A stretch of 64,000 nucleotides of DNA from Streptomyces dioscori (lineage in GTDB: Bacteria; Actinomycetota; Actinomycetes; Streptomycetales; Streptomycetaceae), in assembly GCF_003024195.1 (NCBI RefSeq), contig NZ_KZ679057.1:124001-188000 (forward strand), read 5' to 3'. Position 1 is the first letter of the stretch. Each line of letters begins with the position of its first letter. The position numbers and the translations under genes were made by a program. Below the pieces are notes generated by a model. That model was given only the letters and a program-made list of their open reading frames with translations. It was not told where the DNA came from and did no database searches. Shown one piece after another: positions 34,352-43,188 of this stretch.

Positions 34352-35593
34352 TCAGTACGCCGGATGGCAGCAGACATGCCCCCGCCGGTCGGTGAGGGCG
34401 TCGAGGACCAGGCGCGCGGTGCCCGCGTCGTGCGTCACGAGATGGACCGCCCAGTCCGGATCGGCGGCCAGGACGTGTTCGAGGGCGATGAGGATGGCCT
34501 CCAGACTGATCCTCGGATCCAGCCCGCCCCGACCGGCACCCAGGAGCGGCAGGGCCACCGAACGCAGGGCGGCCTTTTCGGACCGCCGCTCCCACCGCGC
34601 GAGTTGGAACACCCGTCGCACGGCTTCGGAGACCGCGCCGGGCGTGGTGTCGTACCGGTCGGTGCCTACCAGCGGCGTTGCGACGGCCGCGTGATAGATC
34701 CGCCTGATCCCGCGCCCGGCGAGTTCGCCGGCCGAGGTCGGGGCGACGGTACCGGGTGCGACGGGCAACCCCGGCGTGCCGTTACGTGACAGCCACGCGT
34801 GCAACTGCCCGGCTATCAGGTCGTCGAGGATGGCCCCCACCGCGTCCTTCCGCGCTCCGGCCCAGCGCAGGCTGCCGGACACCGTCGGGCGGAAGGTCTT
34901 GGACATCTCGAAGAAGATGTTCTCCGGCGACACCAGTACGTCGATGTCGCAGAGGAACTGGATCGGACCCACGTGCAGGGTCAGCTCGACCGTCCGATGC
35001 CCGAGCGGGACAGTGGCCGTGTGGCGGCCGGCGTGCACGAGCCGTGAGGCCGTCGACCGGTCGGGCAGCGTTGGCGCCACGGACGGAGGCCCCGGGTCGG
35101 GGCCTCCGTCCGGTAGGGCCGCCCCGCCTCCCTGCCGCAGGTCGCCGTCCGGCTGGTACCCGGTGGACGCTCCGGAGCGGGAACCGTCGAATGCGAGCAG
35201 AGCCCCGGCCACCTCCTCCAGGAGATGTTTCTCCTGGTTCTTCCGGAAGTGGTCTGCGGTCAAGCCGAACACTTCGGCTGCCAGGTCGCGGCGCTGCTTC
35301 GCGCTGAGATCGCGGGTGTCCGGCGCCAGGCCGAAGGTGGACAGGGCCGCTGCCCGCAGCCGCTCCCCATCCAGCCGCGTCACCACGGCGTGGATCACCC
35401 TCTCTATGTCGGTCGGCTCCACGTCTTCGGCCGACACCGCCCGGCCCCCGGGGCGTCGCTCCGCGAGGCCCGTCAGCACCGGGAGGGCGAGCCCGCGCAG
35501 CCGGAGTAGCCCTTTGATCCGAACCTCGTTCAGTTCCCCGACGAGTCGGCCGTGATGATCGGCCTGCCCGACGGACTCATCGTCACGGTTCAT
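34352..35593 (-). CDS. Macro-domain protein (ADP-ribose-binding type) with novel N-terminal domain
   Basis: This 413-residue protein converges on the kinase gene. Residues 1-140 form a helical domain (with LAPDTRDLSAKQRRDLAAEVFGLTADHFRK) that I have seen named only as an effector-associated or accessory domain in actinobacteria. Residues 200-413 resemble a macro domain: DVLVSPENIFFEMSKTF, the loop ATPLVGTDRYDTTPGAVSEAVRRVF and SVALPLLGAGRGGL. Macro domains bind or hydrolyse ADP-ribose derivatives. The nearby RES protein should release ADP-ribose-1''-phosphate, which makes a functional link attractive but unproven. Confidence 0.8.
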   Translation of the reverse strand: MNRDDESVGQADHHGRLVGELNEVRIKGLLRLRGLALPVLTGLAERRPGGRAVSAEDVEPTDIERVIHAVVTRLDGERLRAAALSTFGLAPDTRDLSAKQRRDLAAEVFGLTADHFRKNQEKHLLEEVAGALLAFDGSRSGASTGYQPDGDLRQGGGAALPDGGPDPGPPSVAPTLPDRSTASRLVHAGRHTATVPLGHRTVELTLHVGPIQFLCDIDVLVSPENIFFEMSKTFRPTVSGSLRWAGARKDAVGAILDDLIAGQLHAWLSRNGTPGLPVAPGTVAPTSAGELAGRGIRRIYHAAVATPLVGTDRYDTTPGAVSEAVRRVFQLARWERRSEKAALRSVALPLLGAGRGGLDPRISLEAILIALEHVLAADPDWAVHLVTHDAGTARLVLDALTDRRGHVCCHPAY

Positions 35594-35734
35594 CTGTCAA
35601 GCATGAGGGGGGCGTCAGGAATCATCAACTGAACTGAGTGAAAAGGGTATTGACGGCTCCACGCCGCGCGCCCTCCGTGCCGCAGCGGCGTCCCGGTCAG
35701 CCCCGGTGCCGACCGGGACGCCGCCCGTATCTTG

Positions 35735-35830
35735 CTGCCGCAAGCTGAAAGCCGCTTCGGGCGACTGGCGCGGATCTGGGCCGACGCCGGATACACCGGC
35801 CATCTCGTCGACCGGAGCGTGGCACAGCTC
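35735..35830 (+). pseudogene. IS5-type transposase fragment
   Basis: The frame encodes SRFGRLARIWADAGYTG and a following HLVDRS, which match the WADGGYTG region of IS5-family DDE transposases. The rest of the gene is missing on both sides. It marks past insertion activity at the right side of the CHAT/kinase cluster. Confidence 0.65.
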
Positions 35831-35918
35831 GCCATCCGGCAGCACCTCAGGGATGCCGCTACACCCTTTCCCGGCCCGCTAGGCAGCAGGTCAGGCAGGG
35901 TGCGGCGGCGTCATCGGG

Positions 35919-36060
35919 TCAGATGTCCCGGAAGAGACCAGTCACTCGGCTGATCTGCAGGAACGATCGACCACCAGTCGCTGACCTGCGGAAACGACCT
36001 TTCGGCTGTTGCACGTTCGTGCCCCTTGATGCAGCTGAAAGTCCCAGAGGACTCCCAAGG
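35919..36060 (+). repeat. Right copy of the 142-bp direct repeat
   Basis: This is the partner of 22753-22894, in the same orientation and with identical internal spacing (22-base block, 39-base variable part, 81-base block). It lies between the transposase fragment and the integrase remnant. The repeat pair is 13.2 kb apart. Confidence 0.75.
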
Positions 36061-36120
36061 AGACCAGGCGTTCTTTCCAGGGCATGAAGGCTATGCAGGG
36101 CGTGCGGGAGCTTAGCGGTT

Positions 36121-36435
36121 GAGGGCCTCTCGCGGAGGACGAGGCAGGGACAGGTCCAGGAGACTGTCGCCTGGTGGCCCGCCGTCGAGGTCGCCTACTG
36201 CTTCGGCGACGACGGCGAGCTGCAGCTCGTCCCGCACTACCCGCCGCACTCCATGCGCCACACCTGCGCCTCGTGGCTCGTCCAGAAGGGAGTCTCGCTC
36301 TACGAGGTCCAACACCTCCTCGGCCACGAGAGTTTCCAGACCACCCAGCGCTACGCCCACCTGCAGCCGGACGCCCACAAGGCCGTCCTGGGAGCCTGGA
36401 AGCGGATGGAGAACCCGCTAACCATCACCACATGA
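36121..36435 (+). pseudogene. Tyrosine recombinase (integrase), C-terminal remnant
   Basis: About 100 codons remain. The segment HSMRHTCASWLVQKGVSLYE, then HLLGHESFQTTQRYAHL, has the HxxR, LGH and catalytic Tyr motifs of phage-type tyrosine recombinases. The N-terminal two thirds, including the first catalytic arginine, are missing. The frame ends in a normal stop at 36435. It is the only integrase trace in the putative island. Confidence 0.8.
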
Positions 36436-36530
36436 ACGTTCCTTCACCCCTGCCCGTGCCCGACAGGGGTGAAGGCATCTCATTACGCAATTCTCGGACA
36501 AGGCGCCCAACGAGCGATAAGACTGATCGC

Positions 36531-36761
36531 ATGGCTACAGAACCACGCCCTCCCATCGAGTCCTCTTGCATCGAGCTTCTCGAGCGCCTTGCCCAGTTCA
36601 GCGAGAAGGTGACAAGAACGCTGCGAGGGGTGACCAAGACGTACAAGGAAGCCGAAGCAGCACGCAGCCATCTCCGCGACGCCCTCAAGTTGGCAACGCA
36701 GCTGTGCAGGGCCGTCGTTGCCTTCTTCAGGCCCGAGGGCGGAACTGCCGAAGCCTGCTAG
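36531..36761 (+). CDS. Small helical hypothetical protein, 76 residues
   Basis: The ATG at 36531 opens a frame for 76 residues, mostly helical with heptad-like spacing (IELLERLAQFSEKVTRTLRG). There is no signal peptide. The upstream region is lower in GC than its surroundings, and the RBS is weak. No family is recognised; it could be a genuine small gene of the mobile region. Confidence 0.45.
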   Translation: MATEPRPPIESSCIELLERLAQFSEKVTRTLRGVTKTYKEAEAARSHLRDALKLATQLCRAVVAFFRPEGGTAEAC

Positions 36762-36937
36762 ACCTGGGCCGGCCGGGTAATGCCGGCTGCCAAGCAGTCG
36801 CTACCGTCCGAGCCGGCCGCTTTCCCGATGGTGGCGAGGACATCATGGTCGGGGAGCACGTCCACACTGGTGCGCCACGGCCGGCCCCCGTCCACATGGC
36901 AAACCATCCACAGGCGCAGCACCCCCGACGCCGCCAG

Positions 36938-36951
36938 GGCTTAATTAAGCC
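36938..36951. repeat. AT-cored palindrome GGCTTAATTAAGCC
   Basis: This perfect 14-bp palindrome overlaps the stop of the broken gene above. TTAATTAA is very rare in DNA of this composition. No function is assigned. Confidence 0.4.
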
Positions 36952-38276
36952 GTGCGGGAGGCAGGTCGTAGCGGCTGACGGCCAGATACGTTTCCGGTGT
37001 GGCCGCTTCGAGGAGACCCTCGTCGCCCTCCAGGTCGAGCTTCTGCGTTGGGCAATGGCCAGATCTTCTTCGTGGAGACGTGCGCAAGCGGCGAAGAGTT
37101 TTCTGGACATGCCGAGGTGGACCTCGGTTCCAGGGATGCGGCAGGTGAGGAAGTCGTCGAGCCCCCAGGAGCGGATCTGGGTGCGCAGAGTGTGCGACTC
37201 GATGTGGAGCGCCGCTCCGCGAGCGTCCGCCCGCATGGAGAGGGTGAGGTCGTCGCTCTCCAAGGGGGTGGTCAGTCCGGAACGCCGGTGGCGGGAAGCG
37301 CGGTCGGCCGGTACCGGTACCGGTACCGTGCGCAACTGAGAGGCGGGAGCGGAGCGCAGCGCCAGGTAAGCGAGCATCTGGGCACGGGCTGCAGCGATGA
37401 GCGCGTCGTCGTTGTCCCCGCGGTGGTCTTCGAGATTGCCAGGGCCGACCGCTGCGTCGTCAGCGTCGGATCCGGCCGGGGGAAGGGGCGGCTCGCCGGA
37501 ACGCAGGTCATGGTCGATCGTGAGGAAGAGGTCGTCTCCGGGCCGCACGGACGCCCCGACCAGGACGATACGGTGCCTAGGGGCCGAGAATCTTGCTGCC
37601 GGCCTCCAGTTGCACCCACCCCTTGCGGAGCTCGCCGACGCCGACACTGCCGCCCTTGGCCTCGATCAGCCAGTACATCCCTTCCGCCTCGTGCCGTCCC
37701 CACAGGTCGGGCAGCGTTTTCTTCGGGTCCTTGAAGGTGTCGCTCAGGGCGGGTACAGGGCCGCCGAGTTCAAGGTGGTGGGTCTGTCCGAGGCCGAGCA
37801 GGGAGCGGCACGCCCACTCGGTCATCGTCATGCCCAGCCGGTAGGCGGCGGCGCTCTTCGCAGTGCGCTCGGTGCCGTGCTCGTACACCGGGTTCAGGGT
37901 CAGACGTCGGCCCTTTGCGCCCGGTACGGGGTGCCGGGACGTGACGGCGTGGGCGCCGAGGTAGGCGTACAACGGGGAGACCCGGGCGACGAGTTCCCCG
38001 TGTGCGTACCGGGGCTGGTTCTGCAGGTGGGGGGTGACGTCGCGGCCGACCTCGGTGGCGGGCCTTGATGATCTCTCGCCACGTGGTGGTCGGGGCGTAC
38101 CAGCCATCGGTTGCCGGGAACCCGTCCGACGCGCTCCACGCCGCATGCTTCGCCGTGCGCCACTGCCTCTTGGGCTTGTCCGCGGGTCCGTTACGGAACA
38201 GGATCGGTACGTCGAAGCTGTCGGCGTAGGCGAGCGGCGGCTCGTCGACGGTGTGTGCGGGAATCACAAGGATCAC
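36941..38276 (-). pseudogene. Conserved hypothetical gene broken by three frameshifts
   Basis: Four consecutive frames on the minus strand read as one protein of about 440 residues. It starts at GTG 38276 (MILVIPAHTVDEPPLAYADS), shifts near 38065 (after REIIKA, into ATEVGRDVTPHLQ), again near 37585 (after AGSKILG, into RHRIVLVGASVRPGDD), and again near 37055 (into KLDLEGDEGLLEAATPETY), ending LAVSRYDLPPARLN at 36941. The part with WLIEAKGGSVGVGELRKG looks like a nuclease-type or hypothetical phage-associated fold, but I cannot name it. A (GGTACC) repeat at 37309-37328 encodes VPVPVP. Sequencing errors could mimic some shifts, but three in one gene favour decay. Confidence 0.75.
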
Positions 38277-38845
38277 CCTGGCACAGGTCTGGGCCCTTCC
38301 GAATACAGGGCAACGGACAGCCGATCCGCTCGACTTCCGTCGTCATGACGCAGTCACAGCCGCGTCCGATGGCAACGTGTGTTGTTGGCCTGCCACCCGC
38401 CTCACCACGATGCGCCGCTCACGGTCGGTTGGGCCAGAGGGGCGACGAAGACAGCCGGACGGAGGGCAGCTGTACCGTCCGGATCGGTGCAAGAGCGGCT
38501 GCTGCAGGTCGAACGGCTTCCTCGTGCAGGAGCCGCGCCTCCGGCAGACCGACTGGCCGCCGATACGGCGGTACGGGTATCCGGCGCCCGGCACGTTGAC
38601 CTGTTCACGCCGACTTCTCGACAGCCGAGGAAATGGAAACCAGCGTAGAGGGATTTAACGAGGGTCGGCTCCAATTGATTACCGTGCCAATTGAGTCGCA
38701 GCCTGCCTGTCGACTGATCTCCCCCCGGGTATGGCCTACCCGGTGTGCTTGACGCGGGACAGACCTGCGATCCCCTGTTTTGCTACCTGCTCATTTCTTG
38801 ATTCTTGCTCTGGTTGATTGCAGACGTGATCTCATTCGGATGTAA

Positions 38846-38932
38846 TCAGTCGATGTCCGGATCGTCGGCTTCTTCGAAGAGATGGGCTGCGAGGTTGTCG
38901 GCCCACTCCACGGCCCAGGAGTGGAGCGGTAA
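38846..38932 (-). pseudogene. 3' remnant of an AbiEii-type nucleotidyltransferase gene
   Basis: The minus strand encodes WAVEWADNLAAHLFEEADDPD followed by ID and a stop. This is nearly the C-terminus of the protein at 58567-59155 (WAVEWADDLAARLLEESDDP). Only about 28 codons are recognisable. From 38277 to 39376 (1.1 kb) no other gene is evident; a G8 run lies at 39006-39013. Confidence 0.7.
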
Positions 38933-39307
38933 TGGTGTAGTCGTGGAGCCCTATGCGTCGCAGGAAGCGATATTGGCAAGGTTCAGCTTCAACCGGTCGC
39001 CGGTTGGGGGGGGCGTTCTGTGCGGGCCTTGAGGGGATGTCTTCAATTCCGTGTGGGCCACCCCTGCGGGGTGATGTCAGCGCTTGCGGTGCTTGATCGA
39101 CTCTAATGTCCAGGATCAGCCGCCGGCGGTCGGCCCTGTGGACGGTGAAGCGGCGTGGTGAGTCCTCGGTGGTGTTCTGCGGGATTTTTCTCGACGCTGC
39201 GGCAATCGGTCACCCCTGCGCTTCGCCATCTGTATTCCAGGAGTTAACCGCAAATATTTACCGGATTCCCTTCGGGGGCGAGGTGGGTGGCGATTTCTCA
39301 TTTTTTC

Positions 39308-39337
39308 TTGACCGTGATCGATCAAGGTGTGTACAAC
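39308..39337 (+). promoter_or_regulatory. Possible promoter of the LamG gene
   Basis: TTGACC at 39308-39313 is followed after 18 bases by TACAAC. The region just upstream is AT-rich. The spacer contains TGATCGATCA, a palindrome also present at 4462-4471. Strength is uncertain. Confidence 0.35.
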
Positions 39338-39376
39338 TGGCATTCCGCTGTGAAGATCGTGTGACCAGGGGGACGC

Positions 39377-42300
39377 GTGCTGTCGCACATGGGGCTTGAC
39401 CATTTCCGAGCTCGTCGAAGACGTTCACGTACTGTTGTGATCCTTTTGACGGTCATGGTGTTTCTCATGGAGGTGTCGGGGGCAAGTATCTCGACTGCCG
39501 TACCGGCCGCGCATTCCGGCACAGCTCGCACGGATTCAGCGGACGTCACTTCCGAAGCCGAAGCGGCGGCTGCGAAAGCAGCGGAGACCGGCCATCGTGT
39601 TGAGGTCGTCGGTGAACGCACCGAATACACGACGACGTACGCGAATCCGGACGGTTCCACGTTTTCCCTCAGCATGTCCGCCGTGCCGGTCCGGGTGAAG
39701 GACGCCGAAGGCAGCTGGGTCGAACCCGATACATCACTGGAGCGACGTGCGGACGGCCGGATCGGCCCCAAGGCGGCGGCCGTGGATGTGTCCTTCTCGG
39801 AGGGCGGGGACGGAGCCGCTCTGGCGACCGTGGCAGAGGGCGGGCGATCGCTCAAGGTCGGATGGCGGGGTGAACTACCCGAACCGACGTTGAACGGGGA
39901 CTCGGCGCTCTACCCGGACGTCATGCCTGGGGTGGACCTGCGGATGACCGCGACCATCGAGGGTTACCGCGAGGTGCTGGTAGTCAAGACACCCGAGGCA
40001 GCGGCGAGCGAGGAGCTGAAGGCGCTGGACTTCCCCGTCGAGACGCAAGGGGTCACGCTGCGCCACGGCGTGGGAAGCGGTCTCGATGCCGTAGACGACA
40101 ATGGCAATGCCGTGTTCCGCAGCCCCGCGGCACGGCAGTGGGACTCAGCTGGGGACGCGGCGACGGCGGGAACGTCCACCATGTCGCGCCGTACGGCCGA
40201 GGAGCCGGTGCCCGCCGATGGCGACTCGCATCCCGACCCCGCGGCCGGCCCTAGTGACGGCGACAACCTGGCCGTCCTGCCGGTCACTGCGGATGCGGAC
40301 TCCATCATCGTCGTGCCCGACGCCGCTCTGTTGACCGGTGCGGACACGGTCTACCCGGTGTATGTCGATCCCGACATGTCGTGGGGCGAGTCGGAGCGCA
40401 CGCTGCTGTCCTCCGACGGCGACACCTTCTACAACTTCTCCGGTGGGGACGACGGCGAAGGTGTGGGCTACTGCGGGACCTACGTGAGCGGCGAATACGG
40501 GTACTACTGCGGCTCCGGTTACAAGCAGCGCATGTACTTCGAGTTCGCGCCGACCGCGCTGCGCGGCAAGCGGGTGCTGGATGCCACCTTCCGGGTGACG
40601 GAACGCTGGTCGATGTCCTGCGAGAAGACGACCGTGCAGTTGGTGCGGACGCCGAACATCTCCTCGTCGACGCGCTGGCCCGGACCGACGAGCAACTGGG
40701 ACATCATGGGTGACCGCACCGTCTCGGCGGGTCGCGGCACGGCGTGCGATCCTGACCAGCCGGACGCGCCCATCGAGTTCAACGACGATCCGGCGCAGAA
40801 CTACGAGAACCTCACCAACACGGTGAAAGCGTTTGCGGCCGGTGATTTCTCCCGCCTGACGTTGATGTTGAAGGCGTACAACGAGTCAGACCCCAATGGC
40901 TGGAAGCGGTTCGACGACGATGCCGTGCTGGACGTCGACTACGTCGGTGTTCCGGCCCCGCCCACCAGTCCCGGCGTCCTGTCGGGAGAGGTCACCTCGT
41001 GTGAGACGGATGCGAGTGACCCTGATGTCCTCTCGGACCCCACCCCCACGCTCACCGCGGTGGCCCAGACCCTCGCCGGTGGTGAGAGCGGCGCGGACCT
41101 TCGCACCCACTTCTACGTCCAGAAGAAAAACGGCAGCGCGTGGGAGGTGGCTACCGAGCCAGTGCGACCGGTCAGCCCTGGATACGTCAACGACGGACAA
41201 CGGGTGTCGGTCAGTTCTCCGGTCACATTCGCCGACGGCGGCACTTACCGGATGGCGGTGTTCACCCGCTCCTATTACAACGGCGGAGCGAGCTATCTGG
41301 AGTCGCACAGCACTGTGACGACCAAAGGCTGGTGTTACTTCAAGGTCGACACCACCGCCCCGAAGGCGCCGATGATCGCTTTCGGCACGACCTACACGTC
41401 ATGCACCGCCAACGCCTGCCCACCGGCCGGCGGACCGGGAGTCAAGGGCGAGTTCACCTTTGCCCCGGCGTCCGGCGACGCGGCCACCGTGATCGGATAC
41501 CGCTACAAACTGTCTTCCTCCAGTTCCTGGTCGCCGACGGTCTCCGGAACCACGGTGAAGAAGGCCATCGCACCTGATCTCGCCGGCACGACGGTGCTTC
41601 AGGTCCGGGCATTGGACAATGTGGGCAGTGGTCGCTGGGGTGCTACCGCGAGCGTGCGGTTCAACGTCCAGGAGAGCCCGGGTGCCAGCGGTCGCTGGCA
41701 TTTCAACGACAGCGCTGTCAATTCCGGTGAGACGCTGGCCGCCGACTCCGCGACAGCCTCGGGCACTCGTCATCCCGCCACGCTGTACACCACCGGATCC
41801 GGCTGGTCCGGCTTGGGGCGCCGCGGTTCCAGCGACCGCTCACTGTGGCTGAACGACGTATCCGATCCAACCCGGCACGCGGGCTACGCCGCAACGTCTT
41901 CCGCCGCGGTCAACACCCAGTCCTCATACACCGTTTCGGCCTGGGCCTACCTGACGGAGAACACCGAGTACCGGACCGTGCTGTCCCAGACCGGAACCGA
42001 CCACTCCGGCTTCGTCCTCTACTGGTCGGCCGGGGTCAAACGGTGGGTGTTCCGCTTCGACTGGACCGACAGCGCCGGAACCCGGCGCTACGTCACCAAG
42101 AACGCGACGGCCGAAGGACCGCCGCTGAAGGTCTGGACCCACCTTGCGGCCGTCTACGACGCCGAGGGCAGGACGATTCAGCTGTACGTCAACGGACGTG
42201 CGCAGGGTGAACCGGTCGCGGTCCCCGCCGGCGGGGAGAAGCAGACCCCCGACGGGACCCTCCAGTTCGGCCGCGCCAGTTATGTGTACGGCGACTACGA

Positions 42301-43102
42301 GCAGTACTGGCGTGGACGTATCGATGAGGTCGCCGTCTTCCAGGATGCGCTGCAACCGGCCGCGATCGCCACCGAGGCCCGGCTGCTGGATCCCACCGGC
42401 ACCGCGACCTCCACCGAACTCGTGGCCTCCTGGAATCCCGAGGGAGCCACCGGTACCGCACTCGCCGACCCGCTGACGGGATACGGGCACGACCTCGCCC
42501 TGTCCGGCGGAGCCTCGCTCAACGGCGAGGCGATCGTCCTGGACGGTGTCGACGACACGGCCACCACCATGGGCCCGATCATCGACGACACGGGCTCCTT
42601 CACGGTCACCACCGAGGTCGAACTCGACCAGAGCGCGCTCAACGCCAAGGGCAACGGCTTCATCGGACAAGTGCTGGGTCAGCGCACCGCGGACGGCTCT
42701 GCCTGGGGCCTGTGGTACCAGACGACCGGCACCGAGACGCACTTCGACGACGACGACAACCCCTACGAAGTCCCCGTCGGCTTCTGGCGATTCGGCCGCT
42801 TGGCCGCCGATGGCACCTTCACCGCCGTCGACTCCGACAGCGCGGCCGTCGTCGGCAACCGGGTCCGTCTGACCGGGACGTACGACGCGCAGGCCGGCAC
42901 CGTCGCCCTCTACCTGGACTCCACCCAGAACGACACCGACACGCCCTACACGGCGGTCGTGGGGTCCGGTGAGTTCGCGGTCGGTAAGGCGTTCATGAAC
43001 AACGCGTGGCGTCACCACCTGCCCGGCAAGATCTCCGACATCCGCATCTGGGTCGGCGCGGCGGCCGACGGCACCCAACTGGACACGATGATCGGCGGCT
43101 GA
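39377..43102 (+). CDS. Secreted LamG and DNRLRE domain protein
   Basis: This 1241-residue protein starts at GTG 39377 (ATG 39389 is possible). It has a basic N-tail and a hydrophobic export signal near residues 20-45. A DNRLRE-type beta-sandwich is at about 345-510 (LLSSDGDTFYNFSGG, RMYFEFAPTALRGKRVLDATFRV). Two LamG/concanavalin-like domains lie at about 835-985 and 1045-1235 (SYTVSAWAYLTENTEY, WTHLAAVYDAEGRTIQLYVNG). Such proteins are secreted and often encoded directly before large RHS proteins in Streptomyces, as here (86-base gap). They may be surface adhesins or help deliver the RHS toxin. Confidence 0.85.
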   Translation: MLSHMGLDHFRARRRRSRTVVILLTVMVFLMEVSGASISTAVPAAHSGTARTDSADVTSEAEAAAAKAAETGHRVEVVGERTEYTTTYANPDGSTFSLSMSAVPVRVKDAEGSWVEPDTSLERRADGRIGPKAAAVDVSFSEGGDGAALATVAEGGRSLKVGWRGELPEPTLNGDSALYPDVMPGVDLRMTATIEGYREVLVVKTPEAAASEELKALDFPVETQGVTLRHGVGSGLDAVDDNGNAVFRSPAARQWDSAGDAATAGTSTMSRRTAEEPVPADGDSHPDPAAGPSDGDNLAVLPVTADADSIIVVPDAALLTGADTVYPVYVDPDMSWGESERTLLSSDGDTFYNFSGGDDGEGVGYCGTYVSGEYGYYCGSGYKQRMYFEFAPTALRGKRVLDATFRVTERWSMSCEKTTVQLVRTPNISSSTRWPGPTSNWDIMGDRTVSAGRGTACDPDQPDAPIEFNDDPAQNYENLTNTVKAFAAGDFSRLTLMLKAYNESDPNGWKRFDDDAVLDVDYVGVPAPPTSPGVLSGEVTSCETDASDPDVLSDPTPTLTAVAQTLAGGESGADLRTHFYVQKKNGSAWEVATEPVRPVSPGYVNDGQRVSVSSPVTFADGGTYRMAVFTRSYYNGGASYLESHSTVTTKGWCYFKVDTTAPKAPMIAFGTTYTSCTANACPPAGGPGVKGEFTFAPASGDAATVIGYRYKLSSSSSWSPTVSGTTVKKAIAPDLAGTTVLQVRALDNVGSGRWGATASVRFNVQESPGASGRWHFNDSAVNSGETLAADSATASGTRHPATLYTTGSGWSGLGRRGSSDRSLWLNDVSDPTRHAGYAATSSAAVNTQSSYTVSAWAYLTENTEYRTVLSQTGTDHSGFVLYWSAGVKRWVFRFDWTDSAGTRRYVTKNATAEGPPLKVWTHLAAVYDAEGRTIQLYVNGRAQGEPVAVPAGGEKQTPDGTLQFGRASYVYGDYEQYWRGRIDEVAVFQDALQPAAIATEARLLDPTGTATSTELVASWNPEGATGTALADPLTGYGHDLALSGGASLNGEAIVLDGVDDTATTMGPIIDDTGSFTVTTEVELDQSALNAKGNGFIGQVLGQRTADGSAWGLWYQTTGTETHFDDDDNPYEVPVGFWRFGRLAADGTFTAVDSDSAAVVGNRVRLTGTYDAQAGTVALYLDSTQNDTDTPYTAVVGSGEFAVGKAFMNNAWRHHLPGKISDIRIWVGAAADGTQLDTMIGG

Positions 43103-43188
43103 ACTGCCGCTGCTCCTTTTTCTCCGTCTTCCTGTTCCTTTTTCCCTCCGTGGCCGTGACAGCGGCCGTGCCTTGACAGGGGTATGCC

